Part shown: piece after piece, positions 17,074 to 25,307 of the stretch
How positions within the stretch are numbered: the stretch's first letter is position 1
Layout of the letters: each line of letters starts with the position of its first letter
Assembly (NCBI RefSeq): GCF_000497755.1
Contig: NZ_AYOD01000013.1
Location: 1 to 64,000, forward strand
Length of the DNA: 64,000 nt
Direction of reading: 5' to 3'
DNA from: Aliihoeflea sp. 2WW
GTDB taxonomy: Bacteria; Pseudomonadota; Alphaproteobacteria; Rhizobiales; Rhizobiaceae
The notes under the pieces: generated by a model
The model's input: the letters and a program-made list of their open reading frames with translations, nothing else
Told to the model about the DNA's origin: nothing
Database searches by the model: none
Made by a program: the position numbers and the translations under genes

Positions 17074-18198
17074 TCACATCACGCTTTCGAGGATGGCTGC
17101 ATAATCCGCACCGGAAAGAGCGCGCGGGTTCGTCTGGTGGCTGTGGTCGGCTAGAGCGCGCTCGCATGTCCAGTCGAACACCTCGCGCGTGACGCCGAGT
17201 TCGGACAATGTCCGCGGCGTGCCGAGCCTCGCGTTGAGTGCGTCGAGCGCGTCTGCCAAAGGCGTGGCGGCGGGAAGCCCGATGGCAGCTTCAAGCCGGG
17301 CGATCTTGCCGGCTGCCTCCTCGGCATTCCAGCGCAGGACCGGCGGCATGAGGATCGCGTTGAGCGTGCCGTGATGAAGCTTGAGCGCCTTGAGGCCACC
17401 AAGCGCGTGGCTGAGGGCGTGGACCGCACCGAGGCCCTTCTGGAAGGTCAGCCCACCCTGAAGCGCGCCCATCATGACCTCCGTGCGAGCTTCGAGATTG
17501 GCGCCATCGGCGAACGCCGTGGGAAGCGCGTTCCAAAGCCGCGCGAAGCCATCGATCGCGATCGCCTCGGCGGGCGGGTTGAAGCGTGGCGACAGATAGG
17601 TCTCGATGCAGTGCGACAGCGCGTCCAGTCCCGTTGCCGCGGTCAGGCTCGGAGGCAGCCCAAGCGTCAGTTCCGGGTCGCAGATCGCCCGCTTGGGAAT
17701 GAGATGCGGGCTGATGAAGCCGAGCTTGCGCTCGTCCTCCAGCGTGATGAGCGCCGCCCGGCCCACTTCGGAGCCGGTTCCCGCCGTGGTGGGGATGGCG
17801 ATCAGCGGCGCGACGGCAGGGGTGATACGAGGGATGCCACCCAGAATCGCGGCGTAATGCTCGAGTTCGCCGTCATGGGTCGCCAGCAGCGCCACGCCCT
17901 TGGCCAGATCGATGGGCGAGCCGCCGCCAAACGCGATGACGCCGTCGCACTCGGCTTCGCGATAGAGCTGGAGCGCTTCCTTGACCGCGCTTTCGGTGGG
18001 GTTGGTCGGCACGTCGAGAAACAGCGCCGGGTCTGCCGGCAGAAGTGCCGTCAACTTGTCGATCAATCCCGACGCCGCGATGCCTCTGTCGCTGACGATG
18101 AGGGGCCTGGCCATGTTCACGTCGCGCATGGCGTCTGGAAGGGAAGCGAGCGCGCCTGCGCCAAAATGGATCGTCGTCAGATAGGTGATGATGTTCAT
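17074..18198 (-). CDS. Iron-containing alcohol dehydrogenase
   Basis: A 374-residue group III alcohol dehydrogenase. GFGGG-type cofactor loop appears as [16 protein letters not shown], followed by [13 protein letters not shown]. The metal-site residues are in [23 protein letters not shown] and LHHGTLNAI. It is more similar in layout to 1,3-propanediol or 4-hydroxybutyrate dehydrogenases than to the paralogue at 7454-8623. The ATG at 18198 is preferred over a TTG six codons upstream. It follows the two SDR genes in the same operon, suggesting successive oxidation or reduction of hydroxy intermediates. Confidence 0.86.
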   Translation of the reverse strand: MNIITYLTTIHFGAGALASLPDAMRDVNMARPLIVSDRGIAASGLIDKLTALLPADPALFLDVPTNPTESAVKEALQLYREAECDGVIAFGGGSPIDLAKGVALLATHDGELEHYAAILGGIPRITPAVAPLIAIPTTAGTGSEVGRAALITLEDERKLGFISPHLIPKRAICDPELTLGLPPSLTAATGLDALSHCIETYLSPRFNPPAEAIAIDGFARLWNALPTAFADGANLEARTEVMMGALQGGLTFQKGLGAVHALSHALGGLKALKLHHGTLNAILMPPVLRWNAEEAAGKIARLEAAIGLPAATPLADALDALNARLGTPRTLSELGVTREVFDWTCERALADHSHQTNPRALSGADYAAILESVM

Positions 18199-18229
18199 GG
18201 TATTCGCGGTGTCCAAAGGTCAGAAAATG

Positions 18230-18994
18230 TCAGGTGACGAGGTAGCCGCCATCGATCGGCAGGATCACGCCTGTGACGAACGACGCGGCGGGCGATGCCA
18301 GAAACAGTGCGCCGCCGACGACGTCGCCTGGCTCTCCCCAGCGCTTCATCGCCGTGCGCCCGATGATCGCATCGCTGCGTGCAGGGTCGTCGCGCAGGTT
18401 TTTCGTCAGGGCCGTCGCGATCCATCCGGGTGCGACCGCGTTCACGCGAATGCCGTCCGCGGCGTAGGCAATGGCGAGCGACTTCGTCATCTGCGCGATG
18501 CCTCCCTTGCTTGCCGAATAGCCGGGCACGAGGCCTCCTCCTTGAAAGGACAGCATCGAGGCGAGATTGATGATCGCGCCACAGCCCGACCTTGCCAAAA
18601 GAGGCCGTGCGGCTGCGCAGACGCGCATCGAGCCTGTCAGGTTGATATCCACGACCGAAGCAAAGACATCGGGGTCGAGTTCATCGCCGCGCCGGATGAC
18701 GCCTGCGCAATTGACAGCGACATCGAGCGCATCGAAGCGGGAGACGAGACGCTCGACAGCGGTGCGGTCGCGCACGTCGAGCGGGGCGAAGGCGATGCCA
18801 GATCCCACATGGGCATTCCGGGCGCTTTCGACTTCGCTCTCCGTGGCGCCGGTCGCGGTCACAAACGCGCCCGCTTGGGCGAAACCGGCAGCGATCGCGG
18901 CGCCGATCCCGGAGGTTCCGCCGGTCACGAGCACTGTCTTGCCGGTGAAGAACGGCCGTGCCCAATCGGCGTTCAAGGGTTCGGCGTCATGCAT
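18230..18994 (-). CDS. Short-chain dehydrogenase/reductase
   Basis: A 254-residue classical SDR. The NAD(P)-binding TGGTSGIGAAIA starts near residue 24. NCAGVIRRGDE, the serine in NLASMLSF and the catalytic YSASKGG are all present. The end VILPIDGGYLVT is typical. The gene lies 32 bp downstream of another SDR and 31 bp upstream of the Fe-ADH gene. The substrate is unknown; sorbitol, gluconate or hydroxyacyl-type substrates are possible within this family. Confidence 0.85.
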   Translation of the reverse strand: MHDAEPLNADWARPFFTGKTVLVTGGTSGIGAAIAAGFAQAGAFVTATGATESEVESARNAHVGSGIAFAPLDVRDRTAVERLVSRFDALDVAVNCAGVIRRGDELDPDVFASVVDINLTGSMRVCAAARPLLARSGCGAIINLASMLSFQGGGLVPGYSASKGGIAQMTKSLAIAYAADGIRVNAVAPGWIATALTKNLRDDPARSDAIIGRTAMKRWGEPGDVVGGALFLASPAASFVTGVILPIDGGYLVT

Positions 18995-19026
18995 CGCGGG
19001 CCTGTCTTTCACGCTGGAGATCACCT

Positions 19027-19806
19027 TCAGAACGTCGCGTTGATGGCGCCGCCATCCAGTAGGATGTTCTGGCCGACGATGTAGCCCGCATGGGCGCTGC
19101 ACAGGAACGCGCAGGTTGCGCCGAATTCCTCGATGGTCCCGAAGCGCCCGGCCGGGTTGGCCGCATACGCCTCCTGTCGCGCCTCATCGACCGATATCCC
19201 CTTGGTCTTAGCCGTTGAGTTCATGAGGGATTCGATACGTGCGGTCTCATGTTGTCCGGGCAGCAGATTGTTGATGGTGACGCCGTGGCGGGCGACCTGC
19301 CGCGACGTGCCGGCAACGAAGCCCGTCAGACCGCTGCGCGCAGCGCCCGACAGGCCGAGCGCTGCAATGGGCGCCTTGACCGAGCCGGAGGTGATGTTGA
19401 CGATCCGCCCCCACTTTCGCTCGATCATTCCGGGAAGCACCGCGGTGATGAGATGGATCGGCGTCAGCATGTTGGCGCGGATCGCGTCCTGCCATTCCTT
19501 CTCGCCCCACTCGCTCCAGACGCCGGGGGGTGGGCCGCCGGCATTGTTGACGAGAATGTCCGGGTCGGGTGCCGCCTCAAGAAGCTTGGCGCGTCCTTCC
19601 GGCGTGGTGACGTCCGCCGCGACAGGGACGACCGATACGCCGTATCGCCCGGATATCTGCCCGGCGGCTTCCTCCAGCGGCCCTTGCGAGCGAGCGTTCA
19701 GCACGATCGCAACGCCGGCTTCCGCGAGCTTTTCCGCCGAGCCTCGGCCCAGTCCCTTCGATCCGCCGCAAACGATTGCGGTCCTGCCCTTGATGCCGAG
19801 ATCCAT
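19027..19806 (-). CDS. SDR-family protein lacking the usual Tyr-Lys pair
   Basis: A 259-residue SDR fold protein with the cofactor motif CGGSKGLGRGSAEKL near residue 13 and NNAGGPPPG. Where classical members have YxxxK it reads LGLSGAARSGLTG, so the catalytic tyrosine and lysine are not obvious. Similar divergent members are known among FabG-like proteins. The end IVGQNILLDGGAINATF is normal. The protein is probably still a nucleotide-binding enzyme, but its chemistry may differ. It follows the ABC binding protein gene by 78 bp in the same operon. Confidence 0.8.
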   Translation of the reverse strand: MDLGIKGRTAIVCGGSKGLGRGSAEKLAEAGVAIVLNARSQGPLEEAAGQISGRYGVSVVPVAADVTTPEGRAKLLEAAPDPDILVNNAGGPPPGVWSEWGEKEWQDAIRANMLTPIHLITAVLPGMIERKWGRIVNITSGSVKAPIAALGLSGAARSGLTGFVAGTSRQVARHGVTINNLLPGQHETARIESLMNSTAKTKGISVDEARQEAYAANPAGRFGTIEEFGATCAFLCSAHAGYIVGQNILLDGGAINATF

Positions 19807-19884
19807 TTTCCGTCTCTTCCTGATTCGCCAAGCGTGGGGTGGGCGGTGTCCCGCCGCCCGAAGACGGCGGGACGGGTTTACCGG

Positions 19885-20949
19885 TCACGGCTGAAAGGCA
19901 TAGCCTTCGCCGATCCGGGCATCCTCGGGGATTTCCGGAAGGTCAGAGAACAATTCGGGCTGCTCGGCCATCACCTTGACGATGTGCGTCGCGTCGATGT
20001 GCTCGTTGACGTCGAAAGTCTCCTCGATGAAGCCCAGCCGGTTCAAACGCTCGACCGCCGCGTGCAAGGCAGCATAGTTGTTTGCCGACAAACGCCGGTC
20101 CGCCTGCTGCACATTGTATTCCATCGCCTCTTCGGCGACCGCCGGGTCAAGACCTGGAATCCAGCGTGTCGCAACCTGCGCCGCATCTGCCGGATTGGCC
20201 CGCATCCACTGGTCGGCTTCGGAGACGGCGGCGAGGAATTTCTCGATCGTTTCGCCATTCTCCGCGATCCAGTCGCGCATGCCGACATTGAAGCCAACAT
20301 AGGAGATGTGGTTGCCGCCCCGGATCACCTGATAGGCGCCGGGCACGTCCTTCTGCGCGACGATCGGCCAGGGGTCCCAGCCGACGAAGGCGTCGATGCC
20401 GCCGGCCAGAAGGGCGACGGTCATGTCCGGCGGCGGCGTATTGACGAGTTCGACGTCGTCGACCGTCAGGCCCGCCGCCTCGATGAGCGCCAGGATGTAG
20501 AGGTGGTTGATCGTGCCGAAGGATGCCGCGATCCGCTTGCCCTTCAACGTCGACAGGTCGTCGCCCGAAATTTCGGACCCTTCGCGCGCCACAAGCGCCA
20601 TCGTCGTGTCGGAGCCGAGCTGCGCGGCATTGCCGCTGTAATTGCCCAGCGCGACGAGATCCATTCCCCGGATCACGGCTCCGATCATCGGCACGCCTAC
20701 CTGTACGAGGTCCACCTCGCCCGCCTGCAGCGCATTGAGCGCGTCGACGCCGGTCGCGTATGGGTTGGCGATGTTTACGTCGAGGCCATGCTTTTCGAAG
20801 AAGCCTTGCTCGAGCGCAATCGCAAGTCCGAGCTGATCGATGCCGGACACCATGCCGGCGCTGAGTTCAACGAGGTCGTCGTCCTGGGCGTTTGCCGCCA
20901 AAGGCAAGGCAAGCGCCAGGCCGACGGCTAATGCCAGTCGCCTTATCAT
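19885..20949 (-). CDS. NitT/TauT-type ABC transporter substrate-binding protein
   Basis: A 354-residue periplasmic protein with a signal peptide (residues 1-21, cut after ANA). It belongs to the NMT1/SsuA-like class: GIDQLGLAIALEQGFFEKHGLDV near residue 36, then DLVQVGVPMIGAVI, and later LLAGGIDAFVGWDPWP, the second-lobe signature. Ligands in this class include sulfonates, nitrate, pyrimidine precursors and aromatic acids. It is placed downstream of the ATPase and permeases of the same operon. The neighbouring dehydrogenases suggest an organic compound as ligand, not an inorganic ion. Confidence 0.88.
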   Translation of the reverse strand: MIRRLALAVGLALALPLAANAQDDDLVELSAGMVSGIDQLGLAIALEQGFFEKHGLDVNIANPYATGVDALNALQAGEVDLVQVGVPMIGAVIRGMDLVALGNYSGNAAQLGSDTTMALVAREGSEISGDDLSTLKGKRIAASFGTINHLYILALIEAAGLTVDDVELVNTPPPDMTVALLAGGIDAFVGWDPWPIVAQKDVPGAYQVIRGGNHISYVGFNVGMRDWIAENGETIEKFLAAVSEADQWMRANPADAAQVATRWIPGLDPAVAEEAMEYNVQQADRRLSANNYAALHAAVERLNRLGFIEETFDVNEHIDATHIVKVMAEQPELFSDLPEIPEDARIGEGYAFQP

Positions 20950-20962
20950 CAGTTTCTCCTCC

Positions 20963-21286
20963 TCATGTGAGCGGCTCCACCCGCTCGACCCAAAAGGGCC
21001 TCGCGAGCTTCCTCAAGTCCGCCCGGTTGACTCCGCGCACCTGCACGGAATTTCCGCTGGCGCCGGATACCCGGCCCAGACTTTGAAATTTCTGAATGTG
21101 GAACCGTTCCGGCGCAAAGGGCAGCGTGACGAGAACGTCGACACGTCGCCCTTCCTGCGGAATGCCGTCGGCCAGCTTTCCCGCAGCCGCCACCGACAGC
21201 CACACCTGCCAGGCGACGATGGCCGCGACGACGCCCATCACGACCTTGCCACGTGTCGAGCCCAATGCGTCGCGCCACATGCTCAT
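20963..21286 (-). CDS. Small single-helix membrane protein coupled to an ABC transporter
   Basis: A 107-residue protein with one membrane helix (about residues 14-36) and a soluble part of about 70 residues that is probably extracytoplasmic, containing DVLVTLPFAPERFHIQKFQSLGRV... up to the end. Its start overlaps the ATPase stop by four bases (ATGA) and it lies 13 bp before the binding-protein gene. That placement inside an importer operon suggests an accessory subunit. No known family is recognised. The codon pattern matches its neighbours. Confidence 0.7.
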   Translation of the reverse strand: MSMWRDALGSTRGKVVMGVVAAIVAWQVWLSVAAAGKLADGIPQEGRRVDVLVTLPFAPERFHIQKFQSLGRVSGASGNSVQVRGVNRADLRKLARPFWVERVEPLT

Positions 21287-22041
21287 GCGCGCCGCACCAG
21301 TTGCAGAACGTGGTTCGACAGCGTCTTGAACGCTTCGTCTTCGACAAGGTCATCCCAGACCCGCGGCCTTTTCAGCGGGATGTCCACTTCCTCGAGGACG
21401 TGCCCCTTGGACAGAACCACGACCTTGTTGGCCAGGAACACCGCTTCCGAGACGTCATGGGTGATGAAGATGACCGTCGGGCGCCGCTCTTCCCAGATCT
21501 TGGTCAGCTCTTCCTGGAGGGTCATCCGTGTCTGGGCGTCGACGCTTGCGAACGGCTCGTCCATCAACAGCACGTCTGGATTGTTCGCCAGTGCCCGCAC
21601 GACGCCGACGCGCTGCTGCATGCCGCCGGACAGTTCGTTCGGGTAGCGGTCGGCGGCATGGGAAAGCCCGGCCAGCGCCAGATACTCCTCCGCGATTTTT
21701 GCCCGCTCTTCCTTGCTCGCCCCTCGCATCTTAGGTCCGAACGTCACGTTCTCCGCGACGGTCTTCCACGGGAAAAGGGCAAAGGACTGGAACACAACGC
21801 CTCGATCCGGACCCGGCCCCCTCACCTCGCGGCCGCCAACCATGATGCGACCACCGGAGGTGGGCACGAAGCCGGCGATCATGTTGAGGATGGTCGATTT
21901 TCCGCACCCCGACGGACCGACCACCGCGACGAAATCCCCTTCGTCGACCTTCAGCGACACGTCCTTGATGGCCGTGTGCTGGGTGCCGCGATACGGGTCG
22001 AAATAGGTCTTGGAAAGGTTTTCCAGAGCAAGGCTTTTCAT
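21283..22041 (-). CDS. NitT/TauT-type ABC transporter ATPase
   Basis: A 252-residue cytoplasmic ATPase. Walker A is GPSGCGKST (near residue 43), the signature is LSGGMQQRVGVVRAL, Walker B is VLLMDEPFASVD, and the switch histidine is in IFITHDVSEAV. This matches the SsuB/TauB class. The ATG at 22041 overlaps the permease stop codon (ATGA). An in-frame TTG six codons upstream is not needed. It should energise the two permeases encoded directly upstream. Confidence 0.9.
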   Translation of the reverse strand: MKSLALENLSKTYFDPYRGTQHTAIKDVSLKVDEGDFVAVVGPSGCGKSTILNMIAGFVPTSGGRIMVGGREVRGPGPDRGVVFQSFALFPWKTVAENVTFGPKMRGASKEERAKIAEEYLALAGLSHAADRYPNELSGGMQQRVGVVRALANNPDVLLMDEPFASVDAQTRMTLQEELTKIWEERRPTVIFITHDVSEAVFLANKVVVLSKGHVLEEVDIPLKRPRVWDDLVEDEAFKTLSNHVLQLVRRA

Positions 22042-22844
22042 GACGTCACGAGCCCCCAACGCTGTCCCGTCGCGCGCTCGATCGGCGCGAGGAACCAGCT
22101 ATCGACGATGTACCAAAGGATGCCGAGCACGATCATCCCGACCACGATCTCCTCGACCGAGCCGGCGCGACGGGCATCGAACATGAGGAAGCCGATGCCG
22201 CTCGTGCCGACGATGATCTCGGCCGCGATCAGCGCGCGCCAGCCATAGCCAAGACCGTTGCGCAGACCGGTGATGATGTTCGGCAGTGCGCCGGGAAGCG
22301 TCACCTCGAGCAAGATGCGAGGCTTCGAGGCGCCGAGGCTTTGCGCTGCGCGACGCAGTTCCGGCTTGACCGAACGAATGCCCAGAACGGTGTTGAGAAC
22401 GACCGGGAACAGCACGGTGTAGACGATGACGAACGTCATGGTCGTCAGGCCGAAACCGAACCAGACCAGGAGGATCGGCAGCCATGCGATGTCGCCGATG
22501 GCCTGAAAGAAGAGCAGGATCGGCCACGCGAAATCGTGCGCCCTGCGGCTCAGCCCGATCAGAACGCCGAGCGGTATCGCGATACACATGCCCACGGCCG
22601 CACCGACGGCAAGTCGCGACAGGCTGTCGGCGAGATAGTCGGTCAGGATGCCCTTGTAGAGCAAGGTCCACGCACGCTCGACCACCTCCACCGGCCCCGG
22701 CAGAAACACGGGCGGGAAGATTTCGAGCCAGGCGATGAAGCCCCACGCCGCGATCAGCGGAACGAATGGCACGAAGGCGGCCATTGCCGGCCAGCGCGCG
22801 GTCCAGCGGGCGTAATAGCCCCATATCGTGTAGATCGCGGTCAT
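22038..22844 (-). CDS. NitT/TauT-type ABC permease, second subunit
   Basis: A 268-residue inner-membrane permease with about six helices and the BPD_transp_1 coupling segment (AAQSLGASKPRILLEVTLPGALPNI around residues 165-190). It starts inside the stop codon of the first permease gene (ATGA). The two permeases are similar but clearly different in sequence, so the pore is probably a heterodimer. The TauT/NitT class more often uses one permease gene. Confidence 0.88.
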   Translation of the reverse strand: MTAIYTIWGYYARWTARWPAMAAFVPFVPLIAAWGFIAWLEIFPPVFLPGPVEVVERAWTLLYKGILTDYLADSLSRLAVGAAVGMCIAIPLGVLIGLSRRAHDFAWPILLFFQAIGDIAWLPILLVWFGFGLTTMTFVIVYTVLFPVVLNTVLGIRSVKPELRRAAQSLGASKPRILLEVTLPGALPNIITGLRNGLGYGWRALIAAEIIVGTSGIGFLMFDARRAGSVEEIVVGMIVLGILWYIVDSWFLAPIERATGQRWGLVTS

Positions 22845-23656
22845 GTCCGCTGCACCAATCCCCAGCGTTCGATGGTCGCGCGTTCCAGAGGCGCGAGCAG
22901 AAGCCGGTCGAGAAGAAGCCAGATGAGACCGATGACGATCATCGCGAAGACGATGATTTCGGTGCGGTAGAAGTCGCGGGCCAAAAACAGCATGTAGCCA
23001 AGGCCGACATTGGTCGCGATCATCTCCGCGGCGATGAGGCCGCGCCACGCGAAGCCGATCCCCGTGCGGATACCGATCACGATATTGGGCAGCGCGCCCG
23101 GCAACAGCACTTCCTTCAGCATCTGCCAGCGGCTTGTGCCGAGAGACGCCGCGGCGTGGCGCAGCGGCATCGGGATCGTCGATACGCCGAGCAGCGTGTT
23201 GTAGGCGACGACGAAGAAGACGGCATTGAAGATCACGAAGGTTATCGCGCCGAAGCCGTAGCCGAACCAGAGCGTCGCGATGGGAATCCAGGCGATGCCG
23301 GCAAGGACCGAAAAGAAGCGGAACAGAGGCGTCAGGAAATCCGATACGGGCTTGCTGACGCCCATCGCGATGCCGAGCGGCACAGCCGTCAGGATCGCGA
23401 GGACCGTCCCGACCGTCACCCGCCAGAGCGATGCGCCGACATGGGCGAACAGCGAGCCGTCCACGATCGTGCCCCAGCCCGCGCGTGCAACGGTCGGCAC
23501 ATCGGGGAAAATGCGCGGATTGACGCTGAACACCGTGACGACCACCTGCCACACAACGACCAGAAAAATGAGCGGCGCGACGAACTTGAACGCCTGCCAT
23601 GTGCGCTGGTAGGGAACCGGCGAAAAAGGGGCGGTTTCGTCAGCGACCGTCATCAT
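22841..23656 (-). CDS. NitT/TauT-type ABC permease, first subunit
   Basis: A 271-residue permease with about six helices and the coupling segment AAASLGTSRWQMLKEVLLPGALPNI near residues 165-190. Of two adjacent ATG codons the upstream one at 23656 is used. It is separated from the cupin gene by 118 bp and overlaps the next permease by four bases. Together with the ATPase, the binding protein and the 107-residue membrane protein it forms a complete importer. Confidence 0.88.
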   Translation of the reverse strand: MMTVADETAPFSPVPYQRTWQAFKFVAPLIFLVVVWQVVVTVFSVNPRIFPDVPTVARAGWGTIVDGSLFAHVGASLWRVTVGTVLAILTAVPLGIAMGVSKPVSDFLTPLFRFFSVLAGIAWIPIATLWFGYGFGAITFVIFNAVFFVVAYNTLLGVSTIPMPLRHAAASLGTSRWQMLKEVLLPGALPNIVIGIRTGIGFAWRGLIAAEMIATNVGLGYMLFLARDFYRTEIIVFAMIVIGLIWLLLDRLLLAPLERATIERWGLVQRT

Positions 23657-23774
23657 GCGTCCGCTTGTCAGTGCCAGATCGCGGCATTGTGCCGAACAAG
23701 CTCATGTTTCCTCCCAGAAAGCTCGAACATGGCCGGCGGCCTCGCGCATCTCCTCCCGCGCCGGCCGCCTCCAA

Positions 23775-24311
23775 TCAACGTATGAACTGGTCGATGAACT
23801 CGGCCCCAAGGCCGTTCTTCGCGTAGTGCGCGCGGCATTTGTCGATGCGGGTGAAGACGTCGTCGAAGCCGGTCGTGTTGCCGTCCGGGTCGACATAGAT
23901 CATCGCGCCGTTCACCTGGAACATCGTGATCATTTCCTCGACATGCTCGTCGACGACCAGCGTATGGGTTTCGCCGGGCGCCTCGTAGACATAGCCGCCC
24001 TCGGTCGCCACCCAGTCGTGCTCGAGGTATCGCCATTGCCCCTTGATGACGTAGCCATGCACCGGCAAGGGATGGCGGTGCCGTGACAGAACGCCAGATT
24101 TGCGAACCTTCAGAAGGTTCATCCAGTAGCCGCGCGATGCGCACATCAACAGCGGCCGGAACCAGACATTTTCCTCGACCGGCACCCAGACGCGCTCATC
24201 CTTCGGAACGGCATCCGGAATGACCAGTTCCGGCGGAGATTCCGCTGGCTGCGCCTTGCGATAAGGCGTCCATTTGTCCGCGACCTGCGCGCTGGCACTG
24301 TCGGCTGCCAT
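23775..24311 (-). CDS. Cupin protein, 2,4'-dihydroxyacetophenone dioxygenase-like
   Basis: A 178-residue cupin. The metal-binding signature SRHRHPLPVHGYVIKGQWRY (two histidines, then a spaced histidine) is near residues 77-96, and the second motif contains GETHTLVV. The layout fits the small family of 2,4'-dihydroxyacetophenone dioxygenases, which cleave a carbon-carbon bond in a hydroxy-ketone side chain to give 4-hydroxybenzoate and formate. Whether the substrate is the same here is unknown. It is the first gene of a ten-gene minus-strand operon and lies beside palindromes that may be IclR sites. Confidence 0.75.
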   Translation of the reverse strand: MAADSASAQVADKWTPYRKAQPAESPPELVIPDAVPKDERVWVPVEENVWFRPLLMCASRGYWMNLLKVRKSGVLSRHRHPLPVHGYVIKGQWRYLEHDWVATEGGYVYEAPGETHTLVVDEHVEEMITMFQVNGAMIYVDPDGNTTGFDDVFTRIDKCRAHYAKNGLGAEFIDQFIR

Positions 24312-24370
24312 CGGCTCTCCTCCCGATAGGTCACCCGCAGATTGTCATCGGGTGGTTGACCTGATCGTCC

Positions 24371-24404
24371 ATATTGTGGACAATGTGCCCACATTATCGA
24401 CAAG
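24371..24404. promoter_or_regulatory. Candidate IclR operator between divergent genes
   Basis: Two short palindromes lie next to each other: ATTGTGGACAAT and ATGTGCCCACAT. They share the core CAATGTG with the perfect palindrome at 25273-25291 on the other side of the iclR gene. The position between the cupin operon and iclR suits regulation of both. Confidence 0.5.
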
Positions 24405-24447
24405 CACGATATGACGTGTCAAGAGTTGAGTGAGAGGAGTTCGTTGA

Positions 24448-25251
24448 TTGGCTGACTCGACAGGAAAACCGGCCCCCGAGGCTGGCCGCGCAGTTCAGGG
24501 AACGGCGTCGTTCTCCAAGTTCATGATCGTGCTGCAGGCCATCGCCGATGCACCAGGCGATCTCGATATCGCCAAGCTGACGAAAGCCCTGCCCTATCCC
24601 CGCGGAACGGTCTATCGCATCGTCTCGGCATTGATTTCGGAAGGCCTCGTCACGGAGAAGCAGGATTCCCGGACGTACCAGCTCGGCCACCGCCTGATCG
24701 CTCTCGCATCGAAAAGCTGGGAGACCTCCGACCTGCGCTCTGCCGCCCGGGACCACATCGAAGCGCTGCGCAACGCCACCGGCGAAACGGTTCATCTGGC
24801 CGTGCCGAGCGGAACTGGAATGGTCTATATCGACAAGCTTGAAAGCCCACGAACGGTGCGTATGACGTCGCGCATCGGCACACGCGTCGAGCTCTACTCG
24901 ACCTCGGTCGGCAAGGCTTATCTCGCGGCACTACCAGAACTTCAATGCCGCGAGATCATCGCCAATCTCAACATGCAGCCGCGAACGCGCAACACGCTGA
25001 CAGACCCCGAAGCGCTCCTGAGCGAAATCCGCAAGACGCGGGCCAATGGCTACTCCTACGACAACGAAGAGAACGAGCCCGACATTCGGTGCTTCGGTGG
25101 CGCGATCGTTGATCGCAACGGAAGCCCTGTCGGCGGCGTCAGCCTGTCGATCCCGATCTATCGGTTCGATGAGGAGCGAGCGGCGAACTGTATTGCGCGC
25201 GTGAAGGAAACGGTGGCCGCAATTTCCGCGTCGCTGGCGACCTTGGTGTGA
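24448..25251 (+). CDS. IclR-family transcriptional regulator
   Basis: A 267-residue regulator. The N-terminal winged helix-turn-helix (about residues 20-75) includes PYPRGTVYRIVSALISEGLV, and the C-terminal effector domain contains GTRVELYSTSVGKAYLAALPE and FGGAIVDRNGSPVGGVSLSIP. The start is a TTG preceded by GAGAGGAG. It lies between the divergent cupin/ABC operon and the following SDR gene. Candidate binding palindromes flank it on both sides. Confidence 0.88.
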   Translation: MADSTGKPAPEAGRAVQGTASFSKFMIVLQAIADAPGDLDIAKLTKALPYPRGTVYRIVSALISEGLVTEKQDSRTYQLGHRLIALASKSWETSDLRSAARDHIEALRNATGETVHLAVPSGTGMVYIDKLESPRTVRMTSRIGTRVELYSTSVGKAYLAALPELQCREIIANLNMQPRTRNTLTDPEALLSEIRKTRANGYSYDNEENEPDIRCFGGAIVDRNGSPVGGVSLSIPIYRFDEERAANCIARVKETVAAISASLATLV

Positions 25252-25272
25252 GCAGATCACAAAATGGCGACA

Positions 25273-25291
25273 TTGACCACAATGTGGTCAA
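25273..25291. promoter_or_regulatory. Perfect palindrome upstream of SDR gene
   Basis: TTGACCACAATGTGGTCAA has eight-base arms around a three-base centre. It lies 17 bp before the ATG of the SDR gene and just after the iclR stop. It is a likely operator for the adjacent IclR protein. Confidence 0.6.
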
Positions 25292-25307
25292 ATACGGGAT
25301 AGGGTAT

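Noticed and set aside
19249-20931. A 560-codon plus-strand frame over the SDR and ABC binding-protein genes
   Set aside because: Shadow of two minus-strand genes with clear families; no ribosome site or domain.
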